Assembly: GCA_965657085.1 (NCBI GenBank)
Contig: CBFHND010000004.1
Location: 146,050-210,049, forward strand
Direction: 5' to 3'
DNA length: 64,000 bases
DNA from: CBFHND01 sp965657085
Lineage (GTDB): Bacteria; Pseudomonadota; Alphaproteobacteria; Rhodobacterales; Rhodobacteraceae
The position numbers and the translations under genes are program-made. The stretch's first letter is position 1; every line of letters starts with the position of its first letter. Below the pieces are notes generated by a model. It made no database searches and was not told the DNA's origin. It saw nothing but the letters and a program-made list of their open reading frames with translations. Shown here piece after piece: positions 34,084-43,557 of the stretch.

Positions 34084-36741
34084 ATGGCGTTGGGCAAGCA
34101 GCTTATTACAGGCTCCCGCATTCTGAACAGCATTTCAGTCAAGTGTCTTCTCGGGTCTGCCTTGACCGTAATGGTCGTTTCCATGGCAACCTATCTGCTG
34201 GATTCTTCCTACAAGACGGGGCGCGTCGTGGAGCATCTGAGCAAGCGCGCCGAGGATGTGACACGCCTAATTTCGATGCAGTTCGGCGAGGGGATGCAGC
34301 CCGAAAGGGACGCCCCCGTCGCCGATCATGCCGGCCACGGCCAACATGGGGTCGATCCGACCGGACGAGCGCCCGATAATGTCTCGCGCCTGACCGAACA
34401 TGCTGCTCATCTGATCGTGGGGGCCGCGCCTGATCTGGCCGGCGGATTGGTGATGGGCACCGACGGTGATATCCTGTATCAATCGGATTCCATTGATTTG
34501 AATGCAGCCATGGCGCTGGGCAGGCTAGCCATTGAGGCTGGGACACCGCAAAAGGCAAATGACGGTTTGCTGGTTGCGATACCGGTTTTCGACAAGGCAC
34601 TGGGTGTTGTGACGGGCGTGACAGTCACGGAATGGACGACCCAGCATGTGCTGGCCGATTTGCAAGCGATGCAGACCAAGACGCTGTCTTTCGGAACATT
34701 GGTTGCGGCAGTAGGCTTGATTGCGCTGACACTGTTCTTTCGGCGCTGCTTGTCGCAGCCACTATTGCAGTTGAATCAGTCCATGAAACGCATTGGTGCC
34801 AGGGAGTATGAAACGGCCGTGCCCTTTACCGGGCGGGGTGATGAAATCGGGGCAATGGCCGTTCAGCTGGATCAATTCCGTGCGGCGCTGTCGCGCGCGT
34901 CCGCGGCACAACGCGAGGCGGCCTTCAAGAGCGCCGCGTTCGAAGGATCGACCGCGCCGATGATGATGGTAGATACGGAATTTCGCGTGACCTTCCTCAA
35001 CCCCAGCTGCAAGGCGATGCTTGATCGGATGCAGGACGCGCTTGCCGATCGTTGGCCGCGCAACGACCAGAGTGCTTGGCAAGGTGCACGGTTGGGCGAT
35101 ATGTACGATTTCTCCAAGCTGGCTGATGATGTGGCGCGACAAGGCGCGGATGCGTTGCCGGTCTCATTGCCACTACGCGTGGGCAACCGCCATTTGCGGG
35201 TCAAGGCCAACGCGGCGTTGGATGACAATGGGTGCATGATCGGCGCGGTCGTCGAATGGAGTGACCGGACGAACTCTCAGCATGACGCGGCCGTTCTCAG
35301 CACCATCGACGCCCATCAGGTACGACTGGAATTCGATGCCAACGGGGTATGCATCGAAGTGAACGACAATGCCGCCCGCAAGATCGGTATCGACGCAGAA
35401 CATGTTCAGGGAACACGTTTCTCGGCGGTGTTCCCGACCGGTCAAAGCGACGCGGATTTGCCTGATGATCTGGCCGCAGCAGTACTGAACGGTGATGCTA
35501 TTCAGGGGTGTTTCGACGTTTGCGTTCTGGTTGAAAACGCGAAGTTGAAGTTGGACGGGGCATTTGCGGGCGTAATCGCGCCGGACGGCACGATGGAACG
35601 GAGCGTTTTTCTTGGCACCGACGTGACCGCTGCACGCCTTGCGGTCGAAGGTGTCGAAGCGGAACGGGCCCGCGTGGCCCAGGAGCAGCAGAACGTGGTC
35701 GAAGCGTTGGGTCATGCGTTGCAGATGCTCTCGGAGGGCGATCTGACTTCGGACATCGCGCAGGTTTTCCCCGCAGAATACGAAGCCCTGCGCCAGAATT
35801 TCAACCGGGCGCTCTCGGCTCTGCGTGAGGCCATTGGGGCGGTGATGCAAAGTGCAGAGTCCATCCGCAGCGAAACGAGCGAAATTACGAGTGCTGCCGA
35901 TGATCTTTCGCGGCGCACCGAAAAGCAGGCTGCGACCTTGGAAGAAACCGCTGCCGCTCTGGACGAACTGACGACATCCGTGCGTTCTGCTGCGGAAAGT
36001 GCGGATGCGGCCAGCAAGATGTCTGCTGAGGCACAACAAAACGCCCAGCAGGGCGGTGAGGTCGCCCGCGAGGCAGTTCAGGCCATGGATGAAATCAAGA
36101 ACTCATCGCAGGAGATTTCCAAGATCACGTCGGTGATCGACGACATCGCCTTTCAGACCAACCTTCTGGCGCTCAACGCCGGGGTGGAGGCTGCGCGCGC
36201 AGGTGAAGCAGGGCGTGGGTTCGCCGTGGTTGCAACCGAGGTCCGGGCGCTTGCACAGCGCTCATCCGATGCCGCCCGCGAAATCAATGCATTGATTTCG
36301 GCCAGTGGTGATCAGGTGCAACACGGGGTTGACTTGGTTGACCGGACAGGTACTGCGCTTGGTGCGATTGTGCACTCTGTGTCCGACATATCCGAGCGGG
36401 TGACGGCCATTGCGTCTTCGGCCCGCGAGCAGTCCAACGGCCTGAACGAAGTCAACACGGCCGTGAACGAGTTGGATCACGTCACCCAGCAAAACGCCGC
36501 GATGTTCGAAGAGACGACAGCCGCAAGCCACGCCTTGACCGGGGAGACAGACGGGCTGGCTGCTGCGGTATCCGCGTTCCGCATGGGCGGTGCGCAAGAG
36601 GATGTTGCCGCACCAACCATGGTGTCCAGCGGGCCAGAGCCTGCACCCGTAACACCCGCCCCGGTGGCCATGGTTGCAGGCAACGCTGCCCTGCAAATCG
36701 ATATCCCCGATCCTGACGAAGATGGTTGGGAGGAGTTCTGA
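34084..36741 (+). CDS. Methyl-accepting chemotaxis protein
   Basis: An 885-residue transmembrane chemoreceptor. Helix 1 is near residues 18-38 and helix 2 near 205-223 (LSFGTLVAAVGLIALTLFF); between them is a periplasmic sensor with a His-rich patch (DHAGHGQHGVD). HAMP follows, then two PAS-like segments (about 285-370 and 400-500), and the signalling domain with DDIAFQTNLLALNAGVEAARAGEAGRGFAVVA. The C-terminus ends DGWEEF, a typical CheR/CheB-tethering pentapeptide. No che genes are nearby, so it would feed a distant pathway. The ligand is unknown. Confidence 0.95.
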   Translation: MALGKQLITGSRILNSISVKCLLGSALTVMVVSMATYLLDSSYKTGRVVEHLSKRAEDVTRLISMQFGEGMQPERDAPVADHAGHGQHGVDPTGRAPDNVSRLTEHAAHLIVGAAPDLAGGLVMGTDGDILYQSDSIDLNAAMALGRLAIEAGTPQKANDGLLVAIPVFDKALGVVTGVTVTEWTTQHVLADLQAMQTKTLSFGTLVAAVGLIALTLFFRRCLSQPLLQLNQSMKRIGAREYETAVPFTGRGDEIGAMAVQLDQFRAALSRASAAQREAAFKSAAFEGSTAPMMMVDTEFRVTFLNPSCKAMLDRMQDALADRWPRNDQSAWQGARLGDMYDFSKLADDVARQGADALPVSLPLRVGNRHLRVKANAALDDNGCMIGAVVEWSDRTNSQHDAAVLSTIDAHQVRLEFDANGVCIEVNDNAARKIGIDAEHVQGTRFSAVFPTGQSDADLPDDLAAAVLNGDAIQGCFDVCVLVENAKLKLDGAFAGVIAPDGTMERSVFLGTDVTAARLAVEGVEAERARVAQEQQNVVEALGHALQMLSEGDLTSDIAQVFPAEYEALRQNFNRALSALREAIGAVMQSAESIRSETSEITSAADDLSRRTEKQAATLEETAAALDELTTSVRSAAESADAASKMSAEAQQNAQQGGEVAREAVQAMDEIKNSSQEISKITSVIDDIAFQTNLLALNAGVEAARAGEAGRGFAVVATEVRALAQRSSDAAREINALISASGDQVQHGVDLVDRTGTALGAIVHSVSDISERVTAIASSAREQSNGLNEVNTAVNELDHVTQQNAAMFEETTAASHALTGETDGLAAAVSAFRMGGAQEDVAAPTMVSSGPEPAPVTPAPVAMVAGNAALQIDIPDPDEDGWEEF

Positions 36742-36861
36742 GGCAAGTCGCCCGGGTCCACGCCGGGACAGGCAATTGCCAAAGCCATCGCATTGGTTTT
36801 TCAAGGCCACGCCGTTCTGTCAAAGCGGGTTGAACATCAATTGGCGGGCCGGGCCAAGCGT

Positions 36862-36936
36862 ACCTGCCGGTGGCAGGTGTCAAGAACCTGGACGGTTGAG
36901 ACGCAACCGGATCATCCCAGAGCGCCCTCAACCGTC
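36862..36936. other. Paired inverted repeats between the chemoreceptor and metG
   Basis: ACCTGCC-GGT-GGCAGGT (36862-36878) is a perfect 7-bp stem with a 3-nt loop. GACGGTTGAG at 36891-36900 is the exact reverse complement of 36927-36936, with 26 bp between. Both lie in the 268-bp convergent gap, where they could act as a bidirectional terminator. No T-runs follow. I see nothing else in this gap. Confidence 0.4.
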
Positions 36937-37009
36937 ACTCGGTCGCCCTCGTCGACGAGGCGTCTTGAAGCGTCAAACAGCCTGCGCCTGACGAAAGCCT
37001 AGTGATCCG

Positions 37010-38725
37010 TCAGGCCGTGCGCTGACCTGAAAACCGGTCTTGCCAATCTTCGCGGTCATCGTCGGTGATTTTGGCAAAAAGCACGTCCGGCACGTCAAAG
37101 GCATGGCCCGGCGCAAGTCGGGACAATGTGGATGCGGTATCCACTGGCCAATTGGCCGTCTCGACCCGCATCGCGGACAGCATGGCTGCTGCGGCATCGG
37201 GAATGAAGGGCGCAGAAAGCACTGCGTAGAAAGGGATCAGGTTCAACGCCAGTCGGATCTGTGCAGCTGCCTTGTCGGGGTCTTCCTTGAATGTCGTCCA
37301 AGGGGCCACCAATTGCAGGTATTCATTGCCCGCAACCCAGATCGCCCGCAGCTCGGCTGCTGATTTGCGCACTTCCATGGCATCCATATGTGCCTGGTAG
37401 CGTTCGAGGCGGGCTTGCAGGTCAGCAATCAGGGCCTCTTCCTCGGGGCCGTAGTCCGCGCCTTCGGGTACGGCCTCGGAGAACTTTGAACGGCAGAATT
37501 TGGTCACGCGGCTGACGAAATTGCCCAGCACGTCGGCAAGGTCCTTGTTCACGCCCTGCTGGAATTGTTCCCATGTGAATTCGCTGTCCGAGGTTTCGGG
37601 GCAGTTGGCCAAGAGCCACCAGCGCCAGTAGTCTGCGGGCAGGATTTCAAGTGCCTGATCCATGAAGATGCCACGCCCCTGCGAGGTCGAGAACTGGCCG
37701 CCGTCGTAATTGAGATAGTTGAACGACTTGAGGTGATCGACCAACTTCCATGGCTCGCCTGACCCAAGGATCGTGGCCGGGAAACTGAGCGTGTGGAAAG
37801 GCACGTTGTCCTTGCCCATGAACTGGGTGTACCGAACATCATCCGCGCCCTTGTCGGTGCGCCACCAGCGTTCCCAATCGGCCCCGCCATTGGCTTCAGA
37901 CCATTCGCCTGCGCAGGCGATGTATTCGATGGGTGCATCGAACCAGACATAGAACACCTTGCCTTCCATGCCGGGCCAGTCCTCGGTGCCGCGCTTGACC
38001 GGTATCCCCCAATCCAGATCGCGGGTGATGCCGCGATCCTGCAGGCCGTCGCCGTCATGCAACCATTTCTTGGCGATAGATGTGGTCAGCACGGGCCAAT
38101 CGGATTTGCTGTCGATCCAGGCGTCCAGATCGTCCTTCAACGCGGACTGGCGCAGGTAGAGGTGCTTGGTTTCGCGCACTTCGAGGTCGGTTGACCCCGA
38201 GATGGCCGAGCGTGGGTCGATCAGGTCGGTCGGGTCCAACTGCTTTGTGCAATTTTCGCACTGGTCGCCGCGCGCCTTGTCATAGCCGCAGTTGGGGCAG
38301 GTGCCTTCGATGTAGCGATCGGGCAGATAGCGTCCGTCGGCGTTGGAATAGACCTGTTTTTCCGACACTTCGCGGATCAGGCCCGCGTCGGCCAGCCGCC
38401 CCGCGAAATGCTGGGTCAGCGTGTGGTTTTGCGGCGAAGACGAGCGGCCAAAGTGATCAAAGCTGAGCCGGAAACCCGCCGCGATTTCGGCCTGCACTTC
38501 GTGCATTTCCGCGCAGTATTCGGCCACTGGCTTGCCCGCCTTGGCGGCCGCCAGTTCAGCAGGCGTGCCGTGTTCGTCGGTTGCGCACAGAAACAGCACC
38601 TCGTTGCCGCGCGCACGCTGGTAGCGGGCATAAAGGTCGGCCGGCAATTGACTGCCCACGAGGTTTCCGAGGTGCTTGATGCCATTGATGTAGGGGATGG
38701 CCGAGGTGATCAGGTGACGGGTCAT
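37010..38725 (-). CDS. metG: Methionine-tRNA ligase
   Basis: A 571-residue class I aminoacyl-tRNA synthetase. The HIGH-type signature appears in SAIPYINGIKHLGNL, the zinc-binding cysteines in CPNCGYDKARGDQCENC (one four-cysteine knuckle), and the KMSKS region is degenerate (FSTSQGRGIFMDQAL). The anticodon-binding helices follow, without the C-terminal EMAP-like dimerisation domain. The length fits the alphaproteobacterial enzyme. Confidence 0.95.
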   Translation of the reverse strand: MTRHLITSAIPYINGIKHLGNLVGSQLPADLYARYQRARGNEVLFLCATDEHGTPAELAAAKAGKPVAEYCAEMHEVQAEIAAGFRLSFDHFGRSSSPQNHTLTQHFAGRLADAGLIREVSEKQVYSNADGRYLPDRYIEGTCPNCGYDKARGDQCENCTKQLDPTDLIDPRSAISGSTDLEVRETKHLYLRQSALKDDLDAWIDSKSDWPVLTTSIAKKWLHDGDGLQDRGITRDLDWGIPVKRGTEDWPGMEGKVFYVWFDAPIEYIACAGEWSEANGGADWERWWRTDKGADDVRYTQFMGKDNVPFHTLSFPATILGSGEPWKLVDHLKSFNYLNYDGGQFSTSQGRGIFMDQALEILPADYWRWWLLANCPETSDSEFTWEQFQQGVNKDLADVLGNFVSRVTKFCRSKFSEAVPEGADYGPEEEALIADLQARLERYQAHMDAMEVRKSAAELRAIWVAGNEYLQLVAPWTTFKEDPDKAAAQIRLALNLIPFYAVLSAPFIPDAAAAMLSAMRVETANWPVDTASTLSRLAPGHAFDVPDVLFAKITDDDREDWQDRFSGQRTA

Positions 38726-38788
38726 GAGCGTGCCTAAGGGATGCGTTGCGCCACGCTTTATCAGGGCCGCCGCGCGGGGGAAAGGGCG

Positions 38789-40012
38789 CTATTGTTCGTC
38801 GCGCGAACGGCCGGTCAACCGCCCGATCATGAAGGATGTGCGCGGTGCATAGATATAGCGGGTGCGGTCGCTGCGGGTGGGGCGAGCGCGCATCCGCGTG
38901 AGGCCAAAGACGATCAGAACCCCATGCCCCAGCCCGATCATGGCAAAAAGCGCGGGCGGGCCATGGCTTTCAATCAGGGCAGAGGCGACATAGGGCGCGG
39001 CAATGGCCCCCAGCGCGAAAAAGAACATGAGTGCCGCCGACAGCTCGACCCGTTCGTCCGCGCTGGCGAAGTCGTGGGCGTGGGCGGCGGCCACGGAATA
39101 GATCGGAAAGGTGGTCAGCCCGAAGAGGCCCGCCGTCAGCATGATGCCAGCGGTGCCCAGCCCCGTGGCCGACACGGTCACCGCGCAACTGATCATCGCC
39201 GCGGCAGACAGCCAGATCAGCACCCAACGGCGGTCGTATTTGTCGGCGAGCCAGCCCACCGGGTATTGCGCGAGAGCGCCGCCCAGAACGAAGGCGGCGA
39301 GGAAATAGGCAATCTGCCCGGTGCTCAGTCCGACCTCCTGGCCATAGACAGGACCGACCATCCGAAAGGAGGCAGAGGACAGGGCGGCAACGATCACGCC
39401 TGCGGCCGCCAATGGCGAGCGGTCCAGTGCCAGGCGTGGGCGCAGGCGGGGTGCGCTGGGCGTGTCGGGCTGTCGCGCAGTGGTGAGGGTCAGGGGCAGG
39501 AGTGCCGCGCTGCACAGGATCGCAAGCAGGTTGTAGGACACATAAGATGCCGGCTCCAATATCCCGATGATCATCTGCGCAGCCAGTGAACCGGACATGT
39601 CGACGATCCGGTAAATGCCCATTGCGCGGCCGCGGGTCTCGTTCGTGACCTTGGCCTGCAACCACGCCTCAACGATGGTATAACAGCCCGCCACGCACAG
39701 CCCCGAGGCCACGCGCATCACCGCCCAGGCATAGGGGTTCACCACCAGCATATGTGCCATCAGCCCGATGGCACCTGCCGCGGTAAAGGCGGCGAAGGCG
39801 CGGCTGTGGCCCACCGACCCCATCAGGCGGGGCGCCCACCAGCAGCCAATGAAAAAGCCAAAGAAATGGGCTGATCCCAAAAGGCCGATCTGTTGCTTGG
39901 TAAAGTCGAGTGCCAGTCCCGACAGCGCATCGAGCGGCCCCACGCCGCCCGTGGAAAGCTGCAGCAGGATCACAGACAGGAAAAGGGCTGCAAAGGATAT
40001 CAACAGGCGCAT
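38789..40012 (-). CDS. Major facilitator superfamily transporter
   Basis: A 407-residue MFS protein with about 12 membrane helices; the sugar-transporter-like intracellular motif appears as WLADKYDRRW between helices 6 and 8, and SRAFAAFTAAGAIGL follows helix 2. A basic C-terminal tail (RTRYIYAPRTSF) ends the protein. ATG 40012, preceded by AAAGGGTC, is preferred over 40030. It starts 90 bp from the YceI gene, on the same strand. YcaD-like drug or sugar export is possible; no substrate can be assigned. Confidence 0.87.
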   Translation of the reverse strand: MRLLISFAALFLSVILLQLSTGGVGPLDALSGLALDFTKQQIGLLGSAHFFGFFIGCWWAPRLMGSVGHSRAFAAFTAAGAIGLMAHMLVVNPYAWAVMRVASGLCVAGCYTIVEAWLQAKVTNETRGRAMGIYRIVDMSGSLAAQMIIGILEPASYVSYNLLAILCSAALLPLTLTTARQPDTPSAPRLRPRLALDRSPLAAAGVIVAALSSASFRMVGPVYGQEVGLSTGQIAYFLAAFVLGGALAQYPVGWLADKYDRRWVLIWLSAAAMISCAVTVSATGLGTAGIMLTAGLFGLTTFPIYSVAAAHAHDFASADERVELSAALMFFFALGAIAAPYVASALIESHGPPALFAMIGLGHGVLIVFGLTRMRARPTRSDRTRYIYAPRTSFMIGRLTGRSRDEQ

Positions 40013-40102
40013 GACCCTTTGACCATGCACACAAGAACGCAGGCGCGCCTAGTGGGTATTCGACAGATGCGAGGTCGTTTTTGACCCGCCGTTGCCTTGA
40101 GC

Positions 40103-40693
40103 CTAGGGCACGGCGCGAATGTCGGCCTCGATGTCCATGCCGACGATGTCGGCCACCAACTCGGGATATCCGGTGGCACCATAGGCCGTGCGGCTCAGGC
40201 TGCCGCGCAGGCGCACTGTCAAACGGCTCAGGTCATCGGGGGCGGTGCCGGGTGGCCGAAACAGGCCCGCGTCGAAGGTCACAGGGCGCGTGACACCGCG
40301 CAGGGTCAGGTTGCCTGCGATTTCGGCCCCGTTTGATATGCGCCCGCCCGGTCCAAGGCGCACACGAGTCGCGCGAAACCGGGCAAAGGGGTGGCGCGCG
40401 GCATCCAGAACCTGTGCGCTTTTCAACGCCTGCGTGGCAAAGATCAGCCCGGTGCGCGCGCGGCGCAAGTCCGCGGTAACATCCGCTGTGGAGGCGGTGA
40501 GGTTCTGCGGATCCACGCCCAGATCCGCGCGCGTCACAGGCACCGTTCCGGTGGTCGCCGTCCCCATCAGATCGAAGGTGTAGGTGATGCGTGCGCCGTT
40601 TGGCCCCAATGTATAGGGGACACGCGCCGCATGTGCGGGCCGGGCCAGGAAGGCCGCGCAAAGGGCAGACGCGATCAGATCACGGCGGGACAT
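40103..40693 (-). CDS. Exported YceI family lipocalin-fold protein
   Basis: A 196-residue protein with an N-terminal SRRDLIASALCAAFLARPAHA signal that resembles a Tat or Sec signal and is cleaved after AHA. The YceI fold is recognisable: YTLGPNGARITYTFDLMGT, TADLRRARTGLIFATQALKS, HPFARFRATRV and the ITGNLTLRGVTRPVTFD-type strand (IAGNLTLRGVTRPV here). YceI proteins bind isoprenoid-type lipids in the periplasm. The start could also be ATG 40705. It is upstream of the MFS gene, with which it may be co-transcribed. Confidence 0.83.
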   Translation of the reverse strand: MSRRDLIASALCAAFLARPAHAARVPYTLGPNGARITYTFDLMGTATTGTVPVTRADLGVDPQNLTASTADVTADLRRARTGLIFATQALKSAQVLDAARHPFARFRATRVRLGPGGRISNGAEIAGNLTLRGVTRPVTFDAGLFRPPGTAPDDLSRLTVRLRGSLSRTAYGATGYPELVADIVGMDIEADIRAVP

Positions 40694-40870
40694 CAGGTCG
40701 GACATAACGCCAATGTAGCGCAGGAAGATCGCATGTCCCACGCCATCGCACATTCGTGATGCGGTCCGCGTGTTCGCCATATCAATCCCCCAAAAGCATG
40801 GCGCGAAAACCTGCATTGCCAGTGATTGCAGCGTTGCGCTTTGCTGCGCGCATTGAAGCAACCTTTTGAA

Positions 40871-41720
40871 ATGGAAACTGAAATGGGACGAAAACGTCGT
40901 TTGAGAAATACTGGCTGCAACATCAGCACGCGGTGCAGGGCGCTGTGCAAGAGGTGCGCGAGAGCGCCCAGACCGCCCAAGGCACCATCCAGACCCATGT
41001 GCAGAACCACGAAGCGGGCATCGTGCGGCGTAATGAACGGGCGTTGATCATCCGTTGGGAATTCAACGACTACAGTGAAGACGCCAAGTCGGCGCAGCGC
41101 ATCTATGCCGGGTTCGAGGCCATGGCCATCACCGTGGGCTTCAGCCTGCGCCCGGCCTATTCGGAGGTAATCTTGAACACCGGCCATGCGGCCACCGCCA
41201 AGGGGCTGATCGCCGCGATCGAGGATGCGCTGGATGATCCTGACATCAGCGCGGTCGATGTGCTGTGGCACGGGCATGGCAACGAGGACAGCAATGGCGA
41301 AGGCGTGATGTATTTCGCCCCAGATCTGAGCGTGGCCAAGGACAAGGGGCGGGTGCTGTCCAAGGATTTCGCGGCCATGGTACGCCGTCTGAATGCGGGG
41401 GACCGGCTCGCATGTTCTATTCCACCGCCTGTTACGGGGCGCTGCATGCGCGCGACATGGTCGATGCGGGGTTCTCGGTGGCGTCGGGGGCAGCGGCGGT
41501 GAACACCAACAGCGCGCTGGAATATCCGCGGTTCCTGTCGCACTGGGGGGCGATGTTGCCCTTCGATGTCTGCGTGCGCCGCACCTATGCCAAAAGCCGC
41601 GCGACGGTGACCGACGGCGTGGCGTCACGCACACTGGACAAGTCGCGGTTTGACCGGGTGGATTCGGCCAAGGTGCTTTTTGGCGACACTTCGATCAACA
41701 TCCGCAGCGATGGCGACTAG
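40871..41720 (+). pseudogene. Frameshifted clan-CD (caspase/legumain-like) cysteine peptidase homologue
   Basis: Three overlapping frames together give a continuous protein of about 280 residues. The N-terminal 45 residues look helical (FEKYWLQHQHAVQGAVQEV), then a strand ERALIIRWEF, a helix ending DPDISAVDVLWHGHGNED (41266-41280, candidate catalytic His) and RLAMFYSTACYGALHARDM (candidate Cys codon at 41430). The H-G...A-C layout matches clan CD peptidases. Two shifts of -1 are needed, near the AAAA run at about 40890 and near 41410 (CTCGCATG). The gene is therefore decayed or the assembly lost single bases. Ends convergent with imuA, overlapping it by 4 bp. Confidence 0.6.
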
Positions 41721-42364
41721 GCGGGCTGTGCCGCCGTCGGATGCGCCTTGCGTGGGGCGATGACGGGCAAGGCCTGACCGGGCTGGCGGATCACCCGCCA
41801 GTCCTTTTGCGGCGCGGTGCGCGCCCGCACACGCTGCAGGGTCCACGCAGTGCGGCCCGGGGCATGGTCGGGGTCCAACTGCCAGCGCGTTTCGACACCC
41901 GGTGCCCCGCCCGCGCCGGGGGTCAGCAGCAGGCCAAGAGGCGATGTGCCGGTTTCCCGTGTGCCGGTTTCGGCAGCCAGGTGCATGCGCCGCACCTGCG
42001 TCAGCCCCGGCAAACCCGGCAGATCGGCCACCGCCAGGGCCACGCGGCCCGAGCGCAGGGTCTCCTCCATGCACCACAGGATGTCTTCGGGGCGGATCAC
42101 GTCCACGGTGACAAAGCGGCCCGGATCGACGAAAGGGGCCATGCCGCACGGGTTCAGCCGGTCCGGCACCCAGCGCGGCATGATCCACAGCACCGGTCCG
42201 CTGGTGCGCGCCGCCAGCCAGATCGCCAGCATCCGCCGCGCCTGTCCGCAGGCCTCGTGCACACGGCCCAGCGGCAGGTGCAGCTCGGGCGCATCGGGCA
42301 AGAGCGTCACGCCGGGCGCCTCGCGCGCGGGCGCACGGGCCAGAAGGGAATGGGGGGCAGCCAT
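41717..42364 (-). CDS. imuA: ImuA-like SOS mutagenesis protein
   Basis: A 215-residue protein resembling ImuA (SulA/RecA-related), the first gene of the imuA-imuB-dnaE2 damage-tolerance cassette. Matching parts are LPLGRVHEACG, VLWIMPRWVPDRLNPCG, IRPEDILWCMEETLRSGRVALAVADLP and QVRRMHLAAETG. No Walker A motif is seen. A LexA-like GTTT-N7-GTTC box lies 17 bp upstream of the ATG. imuB and dnaE2, which usually follow, are absent here; the convergent pseudogene takes their place. Confidence 0.72.
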   Translation of the reverse strand: MAAPHSLLARAPAREAPGVTLLPDAPELHLPLGRVHEACGQARRMLAIWLAARTSGPVLWIMPRWVPDRLNPCGMAPFVDPGRFVTVDVIRPEDILWCMEETLRSGRVALAVADLPGLPGLTQVRRMHLAAETGTRETGTSPLGLLLTPGAGGAPGVETRWQLDPDHAPGRTAWTLQRVRARTAPQKDWRVIRQPGQALPVIAPRKAHPTAAQPA

Positions 42365-42380
42365 GGATCACAGTATATAT

Positions 42381-42395
42381 GTTTCCCCTTTGTTC
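42381..42395. promoter_or_regulatory. LexA-like box upstream of imuA
   Basis: GTTT-N7-GTTC differs from the alphaproteobacterial LexA consensus GTTC-N7-GTTC by one base. It lies 17 bp upstream of the imuA start, in the place where a repressor would block transcription. The match and the SOS-type downstream gene support one another. Confidence 0.6.
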
Positions 42396-42497
42396 TCAAT
42401 GGAATCTTGTCGGAAATTCATCAAAAATCCGCTTGCGGATCGCCAGTGGGCCGATACTCTGCGCCTTCGCATCAGATGATCCAGGGAGACTTGCGTG

Positions 42498-43541
42498 ATG
42501 AAAATGAACCCTTTGGGCCGCACAGGGATCGAGGTTTCCGAGCTGTGCCTTGGATCGATGACATGGGGCACCCAGAACACGGCCGAAGAAGGCCACAAGC
42601 AGATCGACCGGGCGTTGGATGCGGGCATCAACATCATCGACACCGCAGAGATGTACCCCGTCAATCCCGTCAGCGCCGAAACGATCGGACGCACAGAGCG
42701 CATCATCGGCCTTTGGAACGAAGATCGTGGCCGCCGATCGGACGTGGTGTTGGCGACCAAGCACTCGGGCGCAGGGTTGGGGTACGTACGCGACGGCGCG
42801 CCGATCTCGCCGGACACGATTCCAGAGGCGATTGAAGGATCGCTGCGGCGGCTCAAGACGGATTACATCGACCTCTATCAGTTTCACTGGCCGAACCGGG
42901 GCAGCTACATGTTCCGCCAGAACTGGCGCTTTGACCCGTCAAAGCAGGACCGCGCTGCAACCCTTCAGCACATGGAAGACACGCTTGGCGCTTTGCAGGA
43001 GCAGGTGGAGAGGGGCGCCATCCGGGCCTTCGGCCTGAGCAATGAAAGCGCATGGGGCACCACCCAATGGCTGGAGGCCGCCGCACGCACAGGGGGGCCG
43101 CGTGTGGCCTCGGTCCAAAACGAATACTCCCTGCTCTGCCGCCTCTATGACACGGACATGGCCGAGATGAGCGTCAACGAGGACGTTGGCCTTCTGGCCT
43201 TTTCGCCCTTGGCCGCAGGTCTCTTGACCGGCAAGTATCAGGACGGTGCCCAACCCGCAGGTTCACGCATGACGCTGAACGGTGATCTGGGCGGGCGGGT
43301 GACGCCGCGCGTGTTTGATGCGGTTGACGCGTATCTGGAGGTTGCCGGCAAACACGGGCTCGACCCGACGCAGATGGCGTTGGCCTGGTGCTGCACCCGG
43401 TCCTTCATGGGCAGTGTGATCTTTGGTGCGACCACCATGGATCAGCTGGAACTGGCGCTGGGCGCCGCCGACCTTCAGCTGAGCGACGAGGTGTTGGCAG
43501 ACATCGACGCGGCACACCACGCCCATCCGATGCCATACTGA
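42498..43541 (+). CDS. Aldo/keto reductase
   Basis: A 347-residue TIM-barrel oxidoreductase close to Tas-type aldo/keto reductases. The catalytic tetrad candidates are the Asp and Tyr of DTAEMYPVN, the Lys of LATKHSG and the His of QFHWPNRG; FSPLAAGLLTGKY and the FGATTMDQL cofactor segment follow. ATG 42498 has AGGGAGA upstream at 42483-42489. It is convergent with the AraC-type regulator gene. NADPH-dependent reduction of an unknown aldehyde or ketone is predicted. Confidence 0.88.
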   Translation: MKMNPLGRTGIEVSELCLGSMTWGTQNTAEEGHKQIDRALDAGINIIDTAEMYPVNPVSAETIGRTERIIGLWNEDRGRRSDVVLATKHSGAGLGYVRDGAPISPDTIPEAIEGSLRRLKTDYIDLYQFHWPNRGSYMFRQNWRFDPSKQDRAATLQHMEDTLGALQEQVERGAIRAFGLSNESAWGTTQWLEAAARTGGPRVASVQNEYSLLCRLYDTDMAEMSVNEDVGLLAFSPLAAGLLTGKYQDGAQPAGSRMTLNGDLGGRVTPRVFDAVDAYLEVAGKHGLDPTQMALAWCCTRSFMGSVIFGATTMDQLELALGAADLQLSDEVLADIDAAHHAHPMPY

Positions 43542-43557
43542 AGGTGTTTGGGCGATG

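Noticed and set aside
41390..41425. Programmed -1 frameshifting in the clan-CD peptidase gene
   Set aside because: No X-XXY-YYZ slippery heptamer in the right frame is present, and a second shift is needed upstream near an AAAA run, so mutation or sequencing error is more likely.
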